The translations under genes and the position numbers were made by a program. Shown one piece after another: positions 1 to 12,800 of a DNA stretch of 64,000 bases. This stretch comes from Flavicella sediminum (GTDB taxonomy: Bacteria; Bacteroidota; Bacteroidia; Flavobacteriales; Flavobacteriaceae), in NCBI RefSeq assembly GCF_006381105.1, contig NZ_VDET01000014.1:144753-208752 (forward strand), in the 5' to 3' direction. The notes below the pieces were generated by a model, which saw only the letters and a list, made by a program, of their open reading frames with translations, ran no database searches and was not told where the DNA came from. Numbering within the stretch: the first letter of the stretch is position 1; every line of letters starts with the position of its first letter.

Positions 1-3000
1 AGACAACTCTAATTACGATGTAAATGATAGCATAACAACTCCGGCAACCGATTTGCCAGATGCAGATAGTGATGTAAATTCTGGTGGAGATGTTGATTAT
101 AGAGATGATGTTACAGGACTTGATTCCGATGGAGATGGGGTCCCTGATATTGTTGATATTGATGATGATAATGATGGGATTTTAGATATAAATGAAGGTG
201 CTGTTAGTTGTGGATCGACTACAACATATAATTTTACAAACTTGGCAGATGCTGAAACTAATTGGAATTTTAGCTCTCCTTCAGGTCAAACGGGTCTACA
301 AACTGCCAACACAGCTCGCCAATGGTCTTGGGATAATAATGATACTAGCTCAAGTGGTGTTGGTCCAAATACCGGACAAGGAGATGCAGGCTATGTGTAT
401 ACTGAAATGTCTTCATCTGGTGTTAATGGAGATGTATTTACTGCAGAATTAGATGTGAATTTTGATGCAAGTGCAAGCAGTTTTATGTTTAGTTACTACT
501 TTGGATATAGAGGAGATGGTAATAATGGAACGATACAGTTAGAATCTAATGAAAACGGAGCAGGTTGGGTACCTAGAGGTAATGCAGAAGTGTTAGATCA
601 ACAAGGTTTAGCTCAAAATGCCACATTTGCTTGGATTCAAAAAACAGTAGATTTAACAGGATTAATAAGTGGAAATTCGACAAGGTTTAGACTTGTAATT
701 ACACAAGGTTCAGGGGGGACAACTTGGCATAAAGATGTTGGTTTAGATACGGTTACGGTTGTTCCTATATGTGCTTCATCCACCGACACAGATGGAGATG
801 GAGTTCCTGATTATTTAGATATAGATTCAGATAATGATGGTATTCCTGATAATGTTGAAGCTCAAAGTACAGCTGGATATACTGCCAAATCAGGAGTTGA
901 TTCGGATAATGATGGTTTGGATGATGCTTATGATAGCGACACCAATTCTGGAACGACTACAGAAGGGACATCCATAGGAATTAGCAACCCTACGAATTCA
1001 GATGGTGGATTAACGAACTCAGATACAATTCCAGATTATTTGGATATTGATTCGGATAATGATGGAATTCCTGATAATATAGAAGCACAAACAACCACAG
1101 GTTATGTGGCTCCAACGGGTATGCCTGGGGTTAATGGTTTGGACAGCGCTTATGATGCTACAGACTCCTATAGCTCGGTCGGTTTATCTTTAACGCTTGT
1201 TGATACGGATGGAGATGTTGGGGCTGGAGGCGATTATGATTATAGAGAAGTTGATGCAGATGGAGATGGAACGAATGATGCTGCTGAAGGTAGAACAGGA
1301 ACACCTAGTTTTACAGGAACTGATACAGATGGAGATGGATTGGATGATGGATATGACAATGTAGATACTTCTGGAACAGGTATCTTTGATGTAAATGACG
1401 ATATTTCAGATCCAGAAACAGGTGGTTTGATTGATGCGGATGCGGATGTAAGTACGGGTGGTGATGTTGATTACAGAGATACACTTCTTGGTCAAGATAC
1501 AGATGGTGACGGTATCGTTGATACAATAGATATTGATGATGATAATGATGGAATATTAGATACTGTAGAAGATGAAGCTAGCTGTTTAACAATTCCAACA
1601 GCGGCTTCGGGGCCAGTTGTGGCAAGCTCTGGTACAGGAGGTGCACTAACATTAATCAATGATGGAAACCTTGATGCGGATAATGGAATACAATTGAATC
1701 GTGTTGGAGAATATATTGTCGTTGATTTGGGAAGTGTAATTCCTTCTGGTGTGGATGTAAGGTTTACTTTATGGAGAAATACTAATAATAATGATAGAAC
1801 AATACGTATTGCGCAATTATCAAATTCTACTGTATCACTTGGTGGTGGTACCAACCCAGAACTTGTTGAAAGAGCCGATATCGCGACTAATTCTAGTGTA
1901 ACGAATTTTGATTATACATTATCAACGGATACAAGATATATTCAAATTGAAATGACTGTAAGAGCTGGTGGTAGAATTGAGATTATAGAAGCTCAAATTT
2001 TAACATACTTAGATTGTAATAATGATTTTGATGGAGATGGTATTATCAATTCATTGGATATGGATTCTGATGGGGATGGTATTTTGGATAATATAGAAGC
2101 TCAAAGTACAGCTGGATATACTGCCAAATCAGGAGTTGATTCGGATAATGATGGTTTGGATGATGCGTATGATAGCAATACAAATTCAGGAACAACGACT
2201 TCTGCGAATTCTATTGGATTAACTAATCTTACAAATACAGATGGAGCACTTACAAATTCAGATACCCTACCGGATTATTTAGATATAGATTCAGATAATG
2301 ACGGAATTCCTGATAATGTGGAAGCACAGTCAACTCAAGGCTACGATGCGCCAACTGGAAATGTTGGTTTAAATGGTGTGGACAGTGCTTACCAAAGTAA
2401 CGGTACTTTTACAGCAACAGGATTGTCACCTTATAATTTTAATGGTGCTACAGAGGCTGATTACAGAAATACAGATACAGATGGAGACGGAACTAGTGAT
2501 ACAGACGAGAGTATTTCGTTACCAAATGGAGCTAGCGGAACAGCAGATTCTGATGGAGATGGATTGTTAGATATTTATGAAGGATCTGATTATACAGCTG
2601 GAGAAAGTTATGATGTAAATGATGAAATAGATGATCCTGTAAATGATCTTTTAGATGCCGATTCTGATGGAGGATCAACAGGTGATGTAGATTATAGAGA
2701 TGTAAGCTCTGTACCCGATACTGATGGTGATGGAGTAACAGATGATCTAGATTTAGATGATGATAATGATGGTATTTTGGATACTGTTGAAGATGCCGCT
2801 GCAGATGCAGATTCAGACGGAATAAAAAACTCATTAGATATTGATTCTGATGACGATGGTATTCCTGATAATGTGGAGGCGCAATTAACAGTTGGCTATA
2901 TTGCCCCTAACAATGATGACGCAGCTACGTACTTAGCTAATAATGGAGTGAATTCTGCTTATTTGGGAGGGCTAACTGCTGTAAATACAGACGACATAAC

Positions 3001-6000
3001 AGGAAATAATTCAGATGCTTTACCCGATTATTTAGATTCCGATTCCGATGGGGATGGTATTGATGATATTTTAGAGAATGGAAATGCCAATAGTTTATCG
3101 GGAACTGATACAGATGGAGATGGTTATGATGACGCTTTTGAAGGTGTTTTAATAGATGCCGATGTAAATGATGATATCGATGATCCGGCAACAGATTTAC
3201 CCGATTTGGATTCAGATGTAAATACCACAGATGGAGCACAACCAGATGCTGCAGAATACAATGATGTAGATTATAGAGATATTGACGATGATAGAGCACC
3301 ACCTTCGGTTACAGGTAATATTTTATGGCTTCGTGCAGATATTGGAGTAACAGGTTCAGGAACGGTTACCAATTGGGCAGATCAATCTGGCTCAGGATTT
3401 GATGCAACAAATACCGGTAATGGACCAGAAAAATTAGGAGATGGTACTGCCACTGATGGTTTGAACTTTAATCCGACTATTGAATTTATAGAGAGTTCTA
3501 GTGAGGATTTAGAAATAGGCGGAAACGGTATATTAGGAAATTCTACTTACAGTCATTTATGGGTGTATGGAGTAAGTAGTTCTACTTCAGCTTCCAATGC
3601 TTCTTACCTGTTTTCAAATAGTGTATCAGGAGGAAGTGTTTCTTTACAAGCTCCAAATACAAGTAGTCAATTGTCTTATCAAACACCATCAGGTGGAACG
3701 CTATCGAATACTTGGGGAAGTTCTACCAATACTTTTAATATTTGGAATGGAGGTTCTAGTACAGGAACAAGTACACCATCTGGAACTAGAAATGCTATTT
3801 ATAGGGATGGAGAAGAGCTAAATAGTTCAAATACGAATAATGGAAGTTTTAGCGGAAATAACAGTGCTACTTTTATTGGTTCAGATCCTAATGGGGCTAA
3901 CTTTTTTAACGGTCAGATAGCGGAAGTTATGGTGTTTAATACAGTTCCTACAAGTAATGAACAGCAAGAAATACATTCTTATTTAGCGATAAAATATGGA
4001 ATAACTTTGGATGTTACCAATAACGACAATAGTATTGGAGAGGGAGATTATGTAATTGATGGAAGTCCCGATTTAATTGTTTGGGATCAATCTTCTAATA
4101 GTGCTTATCATAATGATGTAGCGGGTATTGGACGTGATGACGGGAAGTTCTTAAATCAAAAACAATCAAAGTCGATAAACAGTACTTCAATAGTAACCAT
4201 TGGTTTGAATGCAATAGAAGTAAACAATGCGAACAATAGTAATACGGTAACGAATGCATCTTTTTTAATGTGGGGGCATAATGGAGTAACGGTAAATAAT
4301 ACAAACACCACTGTTTCAACACTTCTTTGTGAAGACGAATTACAATTGGATAGGGTTTGGAAAATAGTGGAGACAGGATCTGTGGGGCGTGTTGAGGTAG
4401 CCGCAATAAAATCAACTATAGATGCCGCATTAACAACACCTACTAGTGAGGTTATTTTACTAAAGGTAGCAGATGATTCCAATTTTACGGTTAATGTAAA
4501 GCATATTGCCGTAACAACCAGAACCATTAATGGAGTTGCTCATTATGTAGCAGATTTTGATTTTGATGGAACCAAGTATTTTACATACACAGAAGTTCTA
4601 GGTATTTTTTGGAATGGAGATGCTGCTACTTGGACAGGAGGAGCAGGGAATGCCGGAGCACCTTCCACGGATTTAGTGGATGGGATAGATGGAGGTAAAG
4701 TATTGGTGATTGATGCTGAATCTTCTCAAACAAATGCTATTATCACGGCTAGTGCCAATGTTTCTTGTACATGGGTAAAACCGAATTCTAAATTAGTTGT
4801 TAATGATGCGCTTTATTTAGAGATGCAAGATGATTTGTATTTGGAAGGAGAAATTCGTTTGGTTGGAGATGCGCAACTGATTCAATCGCACACAACAGTT
4901 TCTAAAGTAAGTGGAAATGGAAAGGTCTATAGAGATCAAAAAGCTTCAGTACCTAATACTTATAGATATCATTACTGGAGTTCACCGGTTGTAAATGCTT
5001 TGGGAAATATTAGTTACAAAGTAAATGAAGTTCTTAATGATGGAACAACACCTACTTCAGAAAATTCATTAGAAAAAGAGATCAATTTTGTTTCTTATAA
5101 CGGAAATGTTAGTTCTTTAAATGGCGATACTACGGATCCTATTACCATTGCAAATTACTGGATTTACACCTATTTCAATGGATCTAGTAGAGAGGATTGG
5201 GTTCAAAAATTAGACAATGGAAGTATTAATACGGGTGAAGGTTTTATTATGAAAAGTACAGGTAGAAGTCCACAAGGATTTACTTTTGTAGGTACACCTA
5301 ATGATGGAACGATTTCAAAAACAATAACAGCTAATACAACATCCTTATTAGGAAACCCTTATCCTAGTGTTTTAAATGCGAGTGAGTTTTTAGAAGACAA
5401 TGATGGGGCCATTGATGCTACTTTGTATTTTTGGGAGCATACTGGTGAAGAAACAACACAAGGAAGTGTTGAAGGTCATGGTAAGTATGGGTATAAAGGT
5501 GGTTATTCTCAGCGAAATTTAGCCATGGGGGTTGCGGCAAGTGTGTACTCTTCAACAGATGGAACTGCTGGATTTGGAGACGCTACTTATAAAGAACCTT
5601 CACAGTATGTTGCGGTAGGACAAGGATTTTTTGTTTCTGCACCGGCCAACAAAGGAGGTATGCTAACCTTTAAAAATTCTCATAGAGCGGCTAGTACGGA
5701 TAACGTGTTGTTTAAATCAGGGAAAAAGAAGAAACAAGCGACAGATGTAGCCATTCCAACGTTTAAAGTAGGTTTTGATTATGTAAATGAAAATGATATA
5801 AGTATACATAGGCAGTTAGGACTTAATTTTAAACAAGGGAATTCAATGTCTGTTTATGATAGTGGGTATGATAGCGCTATTTTTGATTTACAAGCTACCG
5901 ATGTATATTGGAGTTTTCCAGAAATTGAAACAAATTTAATTATTGCAGGAGTTGAAGAAATTGGAACAAAATTACAAGTACCGTTTAGCTTTGTTATAGA

Positions 6001-6439
6001 TTCAGATCTGCCAGTGACTATTGGAGTTGATGAAAAAAATAATTTGGATGATTATGATGTTAGTTTGGTAGATTTATTTACGGGGCAAATATTTAATTTA
6101 GAAACTAAATTAGAATTAGATTTAGCAAAAGGATCGTATACGGATCGATTTAATCTTTTGTTTAAAAATGTAGATGCTTTGAGCGTAGAAGATAATTTTT
6201 TATCGGAAAACATGATTGTCTATGCTAATAAACAGAAGGAACTAATTATTCATAGTAAAGAAGCAAAGATTCTTGGCTTTGAAATTTATTCTATGGTGGG
6301 TGCAAAAATTCTAGGAAAAAATTCAATTCCATATCTAGGCAAAGTACAGACTTCTATAGATTTTATTGCGAGTGGAATATACGTGGTTAGGGTGTATACG
6401 AATCAGGGACAAATTACAAGGAAAATTGTTGTTGAATAA
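1..6439 (+). CDS. Giant T9SS-secreted protein with thrombospondin type-3 repeats and LamG-like domain (5' truncated by window edge)
   Basis: The reading frame is open from base 2, so the true start lies left of the window; about 2145 codons are visible. The N-terminal 60% is a string of acidic calcium-binding repeats of the DxDxDGxxD type (recurrent [12 protein letters not shown] core), interrupted by two beta-sandwich-like insertions at about 190-780 and 1590-2010 bp. A LamG/concanavalin A-like domain begins near base 3310 (core ILWLRAD, later [10 protein letters not shown]). A region shared with the next gene follows, and the protein ends in a T9SS type A sorting domain ([14 protein letters not shown], then [14 protein letters not shown]). 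It is a tandem paralogue of the gene at 6826. Inference: a very large calcium-stabilised surface or secreted adhesin-like protein. No catalytic motif is seen and the ligand is unknown. Confidence 0.88.
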   Translation, partial: DNSNYDVNDSITTPATDLPDADSDVNSGGDVDYRDDVTGLDSDGDGVPDIVDIDDDNDGILDINEGAVSCGSTTTYNFTNLADAETNWNFSSPSGQTGLQTANTARQWSWDNNDTSSSGVGPNTGQGDAGYVYTEMSSSGVNGDVFTAELDVNFDASASSFMFSYYFGYRGDGNNGTIQLESNENGAGWVPRGNAEVLDQQGLAQNATFAWIQKTVDLTGLISGNSTRFRLVITQGSGGTTWHKDVGLDTVTVVPICASSTDTDGDGVPDYLDIDSDNDGIPDNVEAQSTAGYTAKSGVDSDNDGLDDAYDSDTNSGTTTEGTSIGISNPTNSDGGLTNSDTIPDYLDIDSDNDGIPDNIEAQTTTGYVAPTGMPGVNGLDSAYDATDSYSSVGLSLTLVDTDGDVGAGGDYDYREVDADGDGTNDAAEGRTGTPSFTGTDTDGDGLDDGYDNVDTSGTGIFDVNDDISDPETGGLIDADADVSTGGDVDYRDTLLGQDTDGDGIVDTIDIDDDNDGILDTVEDEASCLTIPTAASGPVVASSGTGGALTLINDGNLDADNGIQLNRVGEYIVVDLGSVIPSGVDVRFTLWRNTNNNDRTIRIAQLSNSTVSLGGGTNPELVERADIATNSSVTNFDYTLSTDTRYIQIEMTVRAGGRIEIIEAQILTYLDCNNDFDGDGIINSLDMDSDGDGILDNIEAQSTAGYTAKSGVDSDNDGLDDAYDSNTNSGTTTSANSIGLTNLTNTDGALTNSDTLPDYLDIDSDNDGIPDNVEAQSTQGYDAPTGNVGLNGVDSAYQSNGTFTATGLSPYNFNGATEADYRNTDTDGDGTSDTDESISLPNGASGTADSDGDGLLDIYEGSDYTAGESYDVNDEIDDPVNDLLDADSDGGSTGDVDYRDVSSVPDTDGDGVTDDLDLDDDNDGILDTVEDAAADADSDGIKNSLDIDSDDDGIPDNVEAQLTVGYIAPNNDDAATYLANNGVNSAYLGGLTAVNTDDITGNNSDALPDYLDSDSDGDGIDDILENGNANSLSGTDTDGDGYDDAFEGVLIDADVNDDIDDPATDLPDLDSDVNTTDGAQPDAAEYNDVDYRDIDDDRAPPSVTGNILWLRADIGVTGSGTVTNWADQSGSGFDATNTGNGPEKLGDGTATDGLNFNPTIEFIESSSEDLEIGGNGILGNSTYSHLWVYGVSSSTSASNASYLFSNSVSGGSVSLQAPNTSSQLSYQTPSGGTLSNTWGSSTNTFNIWNGGSSTGTSTPSGTRNAIYRDGEELNSSNTNNGSFSGNNSATFIGSDPNGANFFNGQIAEVMVFNTVPTSNEQQEIHSYLAIKYGITLDVTNNDNSIGEGDYVIDGSPDLIVWDQSSNSAYHNDVAGIGRDDGKFLNQKQSKSINSTSIVTIGLNAIEVNNANNSNTVTNASFLMWGHNGVTVNNTNTTVSTLLCEDELQLDRVWKIVETGSVGRVEVAAIKSTIDAALTTPTSEVILLKVADDSNFTVNVKHIAVTTRTINGVAHYVADFDFDGTKYFTYTEVLGIFWNGDAATWTGGAGNAGAPSTDLVDGIDGGKVLVIDAESSQTNAIITASANVSCTWVKPNSKLVVNDALYLEMQDDLYLEGEIRLVGDAQLIQSHTTVSKVSGNGKVYRDQKASVPNTYRYHYWSSPVVNALGNISYKVNEVLNDGTTPTSENSLEKEINFVSYNGNVSSLNGDTTDPITIANYWIYTYFNGSSREDWVQKLDNGSINTGEGFIMKSTGRSPQGFTFVGTPNDGTISKTITANTTSLLGNPYPSVLNASEFLEDNDGAIDATLYFWEHTGEETTQGSVEGHGKYGYKGGYSQRNLAMGVAASVYSSTDGTAGFGDATYKEPSQYVAVGQGFFVSAPANKGGMLTFKNSHRAASTDNVLFKSGKKKKQATDVAIPTFKVGFDYVNENDISIHRQLGLNFKQGNSMSVYDSGYDSAIFDLQATDVYWSFPEIETNLIIAGVEEIGTKLQVPFSFVIDSDLPVTIGVDEKNNLDDYDVSLVDLFTGQIFNLETKLELDLAKGSYTDRFNLLFKNVDALSVEDNFLSENMIVYANKQKELIIHSKEAKILGFEIYSMVGAKILGKNSIPYLGKVQTSIDFIASGIYVVRVYTNQGQITRKIVVE

Positions 6440-6492
6440 TTATCGGAAAGCGATTTTTTTTCTAAAATGGATTCACAATAATAATAAATAAG

Positions 6493-6528
6493 ATGAGCTC
6501 GATTTTTTAATCGGGCTCATTTTTTTTG
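6493..6528 (+). terminator. Rho-independent terminator after the first giant gene
   Basis: A 10-bp stem with one G-U pair (6493-6502 against 6511-6520) closes an 8-base AT loop and is followed by seven to eight T. It lies 54 bp after the stop codon. Its core resembles the terminator after the second giant gene. Confidence 0.85.
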
Positions 6529-6771
6529 TTGATGACTTTTAGGTACACTTACTTTATTCGAGGTTTTGTTATGAAGTATGTGGGGGCAAAATTTAGATTT
6601 AATTTTGAATTATCAAACTAAAAGAAATAAAAATAAAATAAGAGTGCAAGTTACCATATGACTGATTAATTGCCCTTTTAAGTGATTTGGCTTCTTTATA
6701 AAATCATTGATTTTCAATAGCTTAATATGGGCTGAAAGGAAAGGAACTCTTTATATAAGCAAGAGATTTTG

Positions 6772-6779
6772 TATTTTTG
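6772..6779 (+). promoter_or_regulatory. Candidate -7 promoter box (TATTTTTG)
   Basis: The octamer fits the Bacteroidota TAnnTTTG box exactly and lies 46 bp before the chosen ATG at 6826. No convincing TTTG -33 element is found about 19 bp upstream, so this is a motif-level call only. Confidence 0.35.
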
Positions 6780-6825
6780 TATTTCATAAATTAAAACTAC
6801 CCCTCTTAATTTGAAAGATTCTGTA

Positions 6826-9800
6826 ATGATTAAAAGTGTTTGTAATCAGCTTTTTAAATATAAACCAAAAAACGTAAAAGCACTCTTGTTATGTGCTTTG
6901 CTATTTTCTTGTCATCTAATTTATTCACAAGCTACAATTGCTGGTTCTACTAGAGGAGATGGCATTTGTGGGGAATGTGCTCCAGATGGTTGGAGTATTG
7001 CTACAGGTACGCCTGATATTTCAAATAGGACTACTACAGGCGGTGGAGCGCCAGGTAATAATATTGGTCATACAGCAAGTTGGGACATAGAGCTAGGAGG
7101 AACGCAGTTGGATTTACCACCAACAGGTCAGTCCACTTGGATTACCTTAAGAGATGTCGGTCAAGATTATAGTCAAGAATCAGTAAAAACCACCATTACT
7201 GGACTTGTGGATGGGAAGTTGTATAAGTTGACCATGTATACCATGACAAGTATTTCTGAAAATGATGGATCGGTAGCTGATTTGAATGGAGGACTATACT
7301 ATGCAGGAGAATTAGAAGATTTTTTTGAATATCAAATTGAAGGCTATCCTATTCAGTCTTTAGAAGTTTTACAAAGAGATGTTTGGTCTAAAACTACCTT
7401 TGTATTTATTTTTGATGATAGTAACACGGCTGGTTCTGGTGAGGCAGTCTTTACCTTATTGCCAGGTGATGATTCGGGCTACGGTTCGGCTACTGATGAT
7501 AATAGATCGGAACGATTGCAATGTGTTAATATTTCTATTGCCAATGGTGTGGAAGCTTTGGAAATCTTAGATACAGATGGTGATGGTGTTGATGATAATG
7601 AAGATATTGATGATGATAATGATGGGATTCTTGATATTAATGAATTAACGGACCCTCATGGACAATGGACGGATCCTAGTGGAGATGAAGATGCTGATGG
7701 AATTCCCAATTATTTAGATAAATTTCCTTCTGGATTTAGTGATTTAGCAGATCTTAATGGGGATGGAGTTCCAGATGTTTTTGATTTTGATGGTGACGGG
7801 ATTCCAAATCATTTGGATTTAGATGCGGATAATGACGGAATATTAGATACGATAGAAGCACAATCTGTAGCACCAACTGACGGCAGTTTTATTTCTGCTA
7901 CTGGTTCTGTCAATACGAATGGTTTGTATGAGGTTTTTGAAGACGGAGATGACTTAACTTCTTTATTAATCGGTCATGAAACTGATGGGAATGTAAATGA
8001 TGGACCCGATTTTCTTGACATAGATTCGGATGATGATGGGATTCCTGATAATGTGGAAGCACAAACAACAGCAGGTTATGAAACACCTTCTGGAATGGAT
8101 ACTGTAGGGGAAAATGGTGTTTATAATATTTATGAAAATGCAGACACCTTTGCGCCTTCAGGAATTACTTTAATTGATACAGATGCAGATGGTACTCCTG
8201 ATTATAGAGATTCAGATTCAGATGGAGATGGTGTCAATGATATTTTAGAAAATGATAAGGACGGAGGCACAACTAGAGCAGATAGTTTGACAGGAGTCGA
8301 TTCGGATGGTGATGGACTTGACAATGCTTTTGATACTGTAACAACAAATTTTGCGACGGGAGTATTAGATGTAAATGACGATATTAATGTACCTGCCGAT
8401 GATTTAATTAATACAGATAGTGGAACGGATGATGAGGTTGATTACCGTGACAATGTAAATGGACCAGATACGGATGGTGACTTAATTCCTGACGCAGATG
8501 ATATAGATGATGATAATGATGGGATTTTAGATACTGTCGAATGTCCGGGTACAACAATTCCAGCAGGTAATGCAGCTGGTGTGCTTACAGCTGTAAGTAT
8601 AGGAAATGCTTATGGTGCTGTTGGAGATGATAATGTAAGAGCATCTTTAAATAGTGTTTCTGATGTGTTGATTGTTGATTTGGGGCATATTGTTCCTTCT
8701 GGTGAAACAATTACTTTTAAGTCTAGAAGGAATAATGATGGGAGCCATGTAATGTCTGTAGAAGAATCTATTGATGGGACCACTTTTCCTGCGGCAGCTT
8801 CAACTTATACTTTTGCTTCAAAAAATACAAACTATAACAAGACTTATATTTTAACAGCAAGTGCCCGCTATGTCAGAATTTTGATGCAGACAGATAATGG
8901 GTCTGGGGCTATTCAAATTGATAATGTGAGTTTTTCTAGTTTTGATTTGGCGGCTTGTTTAGATTCAGATGGAGATGGTGTTCCAGATAGTTTAGATTTA
9001 GATTCAGACAATGATGGAATTACAGACAATGTGGAAGCTCAATCGACAGCTGGTTTTTCTGCTCCCACAGGAACGGATACAGATGGAGATGGGTTAGATG
9101 ATGCTTATGACGATACTGTTAGTGGTGGAGCAGGTGGTTCTAATGGAATTGATCCGTATAATGGAGATAGTGACACTATTGATGATTATTTAGATATTGA
9201 TTCGGATAACGATGGTATTCCTGACAATGTGGAAGCGCAAGGAACTTTGGGCTATGTGACACCTTCAGGGGTGGTAGGTGTAAACGGTTTAGATGATGCA
9301 TACGATTTTACGGATAATTATAGCTCTTCAGGATTGTTATTGACGAATACGGATGGAGATAGTGAACCTGACTTTAGAGATGTTGATTCGGATGCGGATG
9401 GAGTGAATGATATTTTGGAAAATGGAATGTCAGATTCTTTAAGCGGAAATGACGATGACAATGATGGGTTGGATGATAATTTTGATCGAAGTGGTTTTGC
9501 ATTTGATTCGAATGCCTTACTAGATGATCCATCTTTTACATTGCCTGATACCGATGTTGATGTAAACTCAGGTGGAGATGTAGATTATCGTGATGATGTA
9601 GATGGTATAGATACAGATGGTGATGGTGTTCCTGATATTACCGATATTGATGATGACAATGATGGTTTGTTAGACAGTCAAGAATGTTTTTCTGTTTCTG
9701 TTGCAGCTGGCAATGCATTGGTGGTAAAAGCTGAAAATTCTATTGCTGGTGCAGGAGCTACTGCTAGTATTGGTTCCGATAATTCTCGAGCAAATTTAAA

Positions 9801-12800
9801 TAATACAAATGATTATCTTGTTTTAGATCTAGGCTTAAATGTTGTTTCAGGGACGATTATTCAAATTGAAGCTCAAACAGATCATATTGCCAATGTTTTG
9901 GATATTGAGCAATCAACCAATGCAATAGATTTTAGCAATACGCAATCTATATCGTTTACAAGTGATCCTATTGATACAGATAAAATTTACAATTATACCT
10001 TAACTTTAGATAGTAGATTTATTCGATTGACATTGTCTGTAAGAAATTCAGGAAATGTAAGAATTGATAATGTTTCGTATCAAAGTTTTAACAATCCTTG
10101 TGGAGGAGATACAGACGGCGATGGTGTAGCAGATGCGTATGATTTAGATTCTGATAATGATGGAATACTAGATTATATTGAGGGACAATCAGGGACTTAT
10201 ATAGCTCCTTCAGGAAGTGTAAATACTTTTGGTTTATTTGAGGTATATGAAGACGTTAGTGAAACGACTTCTATTGTTACTGGAACTAATTCTGATGGAG
10301 ATTCTATTGATGATCATTTAGATATTGATTCTGATAATGATGGTATTCCTGATAATATTGAAGGACAATCAACACAAGGTTATATCGTACCAAATTTTGT
10401 TTATGGAACAAATGGAGTAGATTCTGCATATGAAAACAATGATGGGTACACATCTGTGACTGCTATAGATCCTAATAATTTTACGGGATCGGGAGCTTAT
10501 GATTTTCGATCTACAGATACGGATGGAGATGCAATTCTTGATACAAATGAAAGTGGCTTAGCGGATACTTTAAATGGTTCAAGTACTGCGGATAGTGATA
10601 ATGACGGACTGATAGATAAATACGATGCCGATTTAGTAGGTTACAATCCCCATAATAATATTACTTCTCCTTTAACAGAATTAACAGATAGTGATGGCGA
10701 TGCCAATGCTTTGGGAGATTTAGATTATAGAGATACCAGTTCTGATTTAGATACAGATGGAGATGGAGTTCCGAATGCAACGGATGTTGATGACGATAAT
10801 GATGGTATTTTAGATACGGATGAAGGCGTAGGTTCGGATTTAGATAGTGATTCAGATGGAATTCCTGATTATTTAGATATTGATTCTGATAATGATGGGA
10901 TTCCTGATAATATTGAGGCACAGCCTACTGTAGGCTATATTGCACCAAGTGGTATTGGCTTAAGTATGAGAGATGATGACGGTGATGGATTGGATGATAA
11001 TTATGATACTGTTGTACCTGGCGGAACTACAGGTACGGATATTTTTTCTAATTTAGTAAATACGGACAGTGCTAATGATGCGATTCCTGATTATTTAGAT
11101 AGTGATTCTGATAATGATGGTGTGGCGGATATTTCAGAAAATGGAGATCTGGACAATACTTTAAGTGGTACAGATACGGATGGAGATGGACTGGATGATA
11201 ATTTTGAAGGAAGTGAAGTCAATGATTCCGATGTCAATGATCAAATAAATGATCCTTCTTTAGATTTGCCAAATACCGATGGAGCAAATGATGTAGATTA
11301 TAGAGATGTAAATAATGACCCACCTCCTGTTAGTACTGAAGGAACTATTTTATGGTTACGAGCAGATAAGGAAGTGACGGGAACTACAAATGTTAGTGGT
11401 TGGGATGATCAAAGCGGAACTGAAGATGCTACGGCCTCAGGAAGTGCAAGACCAACAAAGGTGGATATAGGAGTAAACTTTAATCCTACCATTCAGTTTG
11501 ATGGTGCTAATGATTATATGCAAATTACAACAAGTGTTTTAGGCAATGCGGAGTATACGGAAATTTGGTCGTATGCAGTTATTAAATCCGATGTAAATCA
11601 AAGTAAGTATGTTTTTAGTGAGGCAGAAGATGATAGCGATAGGTTAGCGATGAATTTAACTACCGGAACCATAAATAGTAACATAAATTTTCAGCACGCA
11701 GGAAGTACAACAAATGATACAGGGAGTGTGGTAACGAACAATGAATTTGGCATGTATACGTTTGGAGCTTCTAATAATGCTTCCATTACTCCAACTGGAA
11801 ATTCTAGGCTTATTTCAAAAAATGGTTTAACGGTTCATACAGAAACTAGCACAGCCACTGAAGGAGGGAATAATCAGACAATGTTTATTGGAGCGCAAAC
11901 AGCTGGCAGTAATTTATTTAATGGTGAAATAGCAGAAATTATTATTTCTGATGAGGTACCTGATAAAAACAAACAACAGCAAATTCAATCTTATTTGGCA
12001 ATTAAGTATGGAATTACCTTAGATAAAACGGATTCTGATGGAGATGATAATTTTGGAGGTAGTAATCCTGATGTTATCCAGGGAAATTATTTACTTGAAG
12101 ATTTGTCTACGGTAGTTTGGGATTACGCAAGTAATACAGCCTATCATAACGATGTTGCTGGAGTAGGTAGAGATGATAATATGGCTTTGTTGCAAAAACA
12201 ATCTAAATCAATTAATTCTGATGCTATTGTCACGATTGGTATGGGAAGTATTGCTAATTCAAACATTTTGAATGCAAACAACATCAACAGCAATCAATCT
12301 TTTTTAATGTGGGGTAATAATGGAGCATCTTTGACAAGTACTTCTTCTAAATCTCTTTTATGCTCACCAGAACAACAAATGGATAGAGTTTGGAAAGTTG
12401 TTGAAACGGGTTCTATAGGTGAAGTTGAATTGGCAGTTATTGAGGATAATGGGATTGGATTTGTTTTTGAAACCGTGTTAGATACGGAAAATACCGTTAA
12501 AGTATTAAAAATAGCAGATAACCCTACATTTACAACGAATGTAAAATACATTCCTTTGATAGATGGTAAATCAATAAATGGTGTTTCGCACAAATCAGCT
12601 ACTGTTGATTTTGATGGGACGAAGTATTTTACTTTTTGTGAAATCAATGGTATTTTTTGGAATGGAGATTCTAGTGAATGGGTAGGAGGTTCAAGAGCTT
12701 TGGATGCACCTGCTACAGATGATGTAAACTCAGCTGCAGATGGAGATAAAGTGTTAGTTATTGATGCCGAATCTTCATTGACAAATGCTTTTATGACTCA

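Larger units (their letters stand above)
6440..6825. other. Intergenic region between the two giant paralogues
   Basis: This 386-bp spacer holds the terminator of the upstream gene (6493-6528) and, near its right end, a Bacteroidota -7 promoter box for the next gene (6772-6779). I see no gene, RNA or repeat in the middle part. Confidence 0.6.

Noticed and set aside
1311..3302. Long minus-strand open frames rich in His, Leu and Tyr opposite the first giant gene
   Set aside because: They are antisense reflections of the Asp-rich calcium repeats (GAT codons read as ATC or CAT) and have no start context or family similarity.
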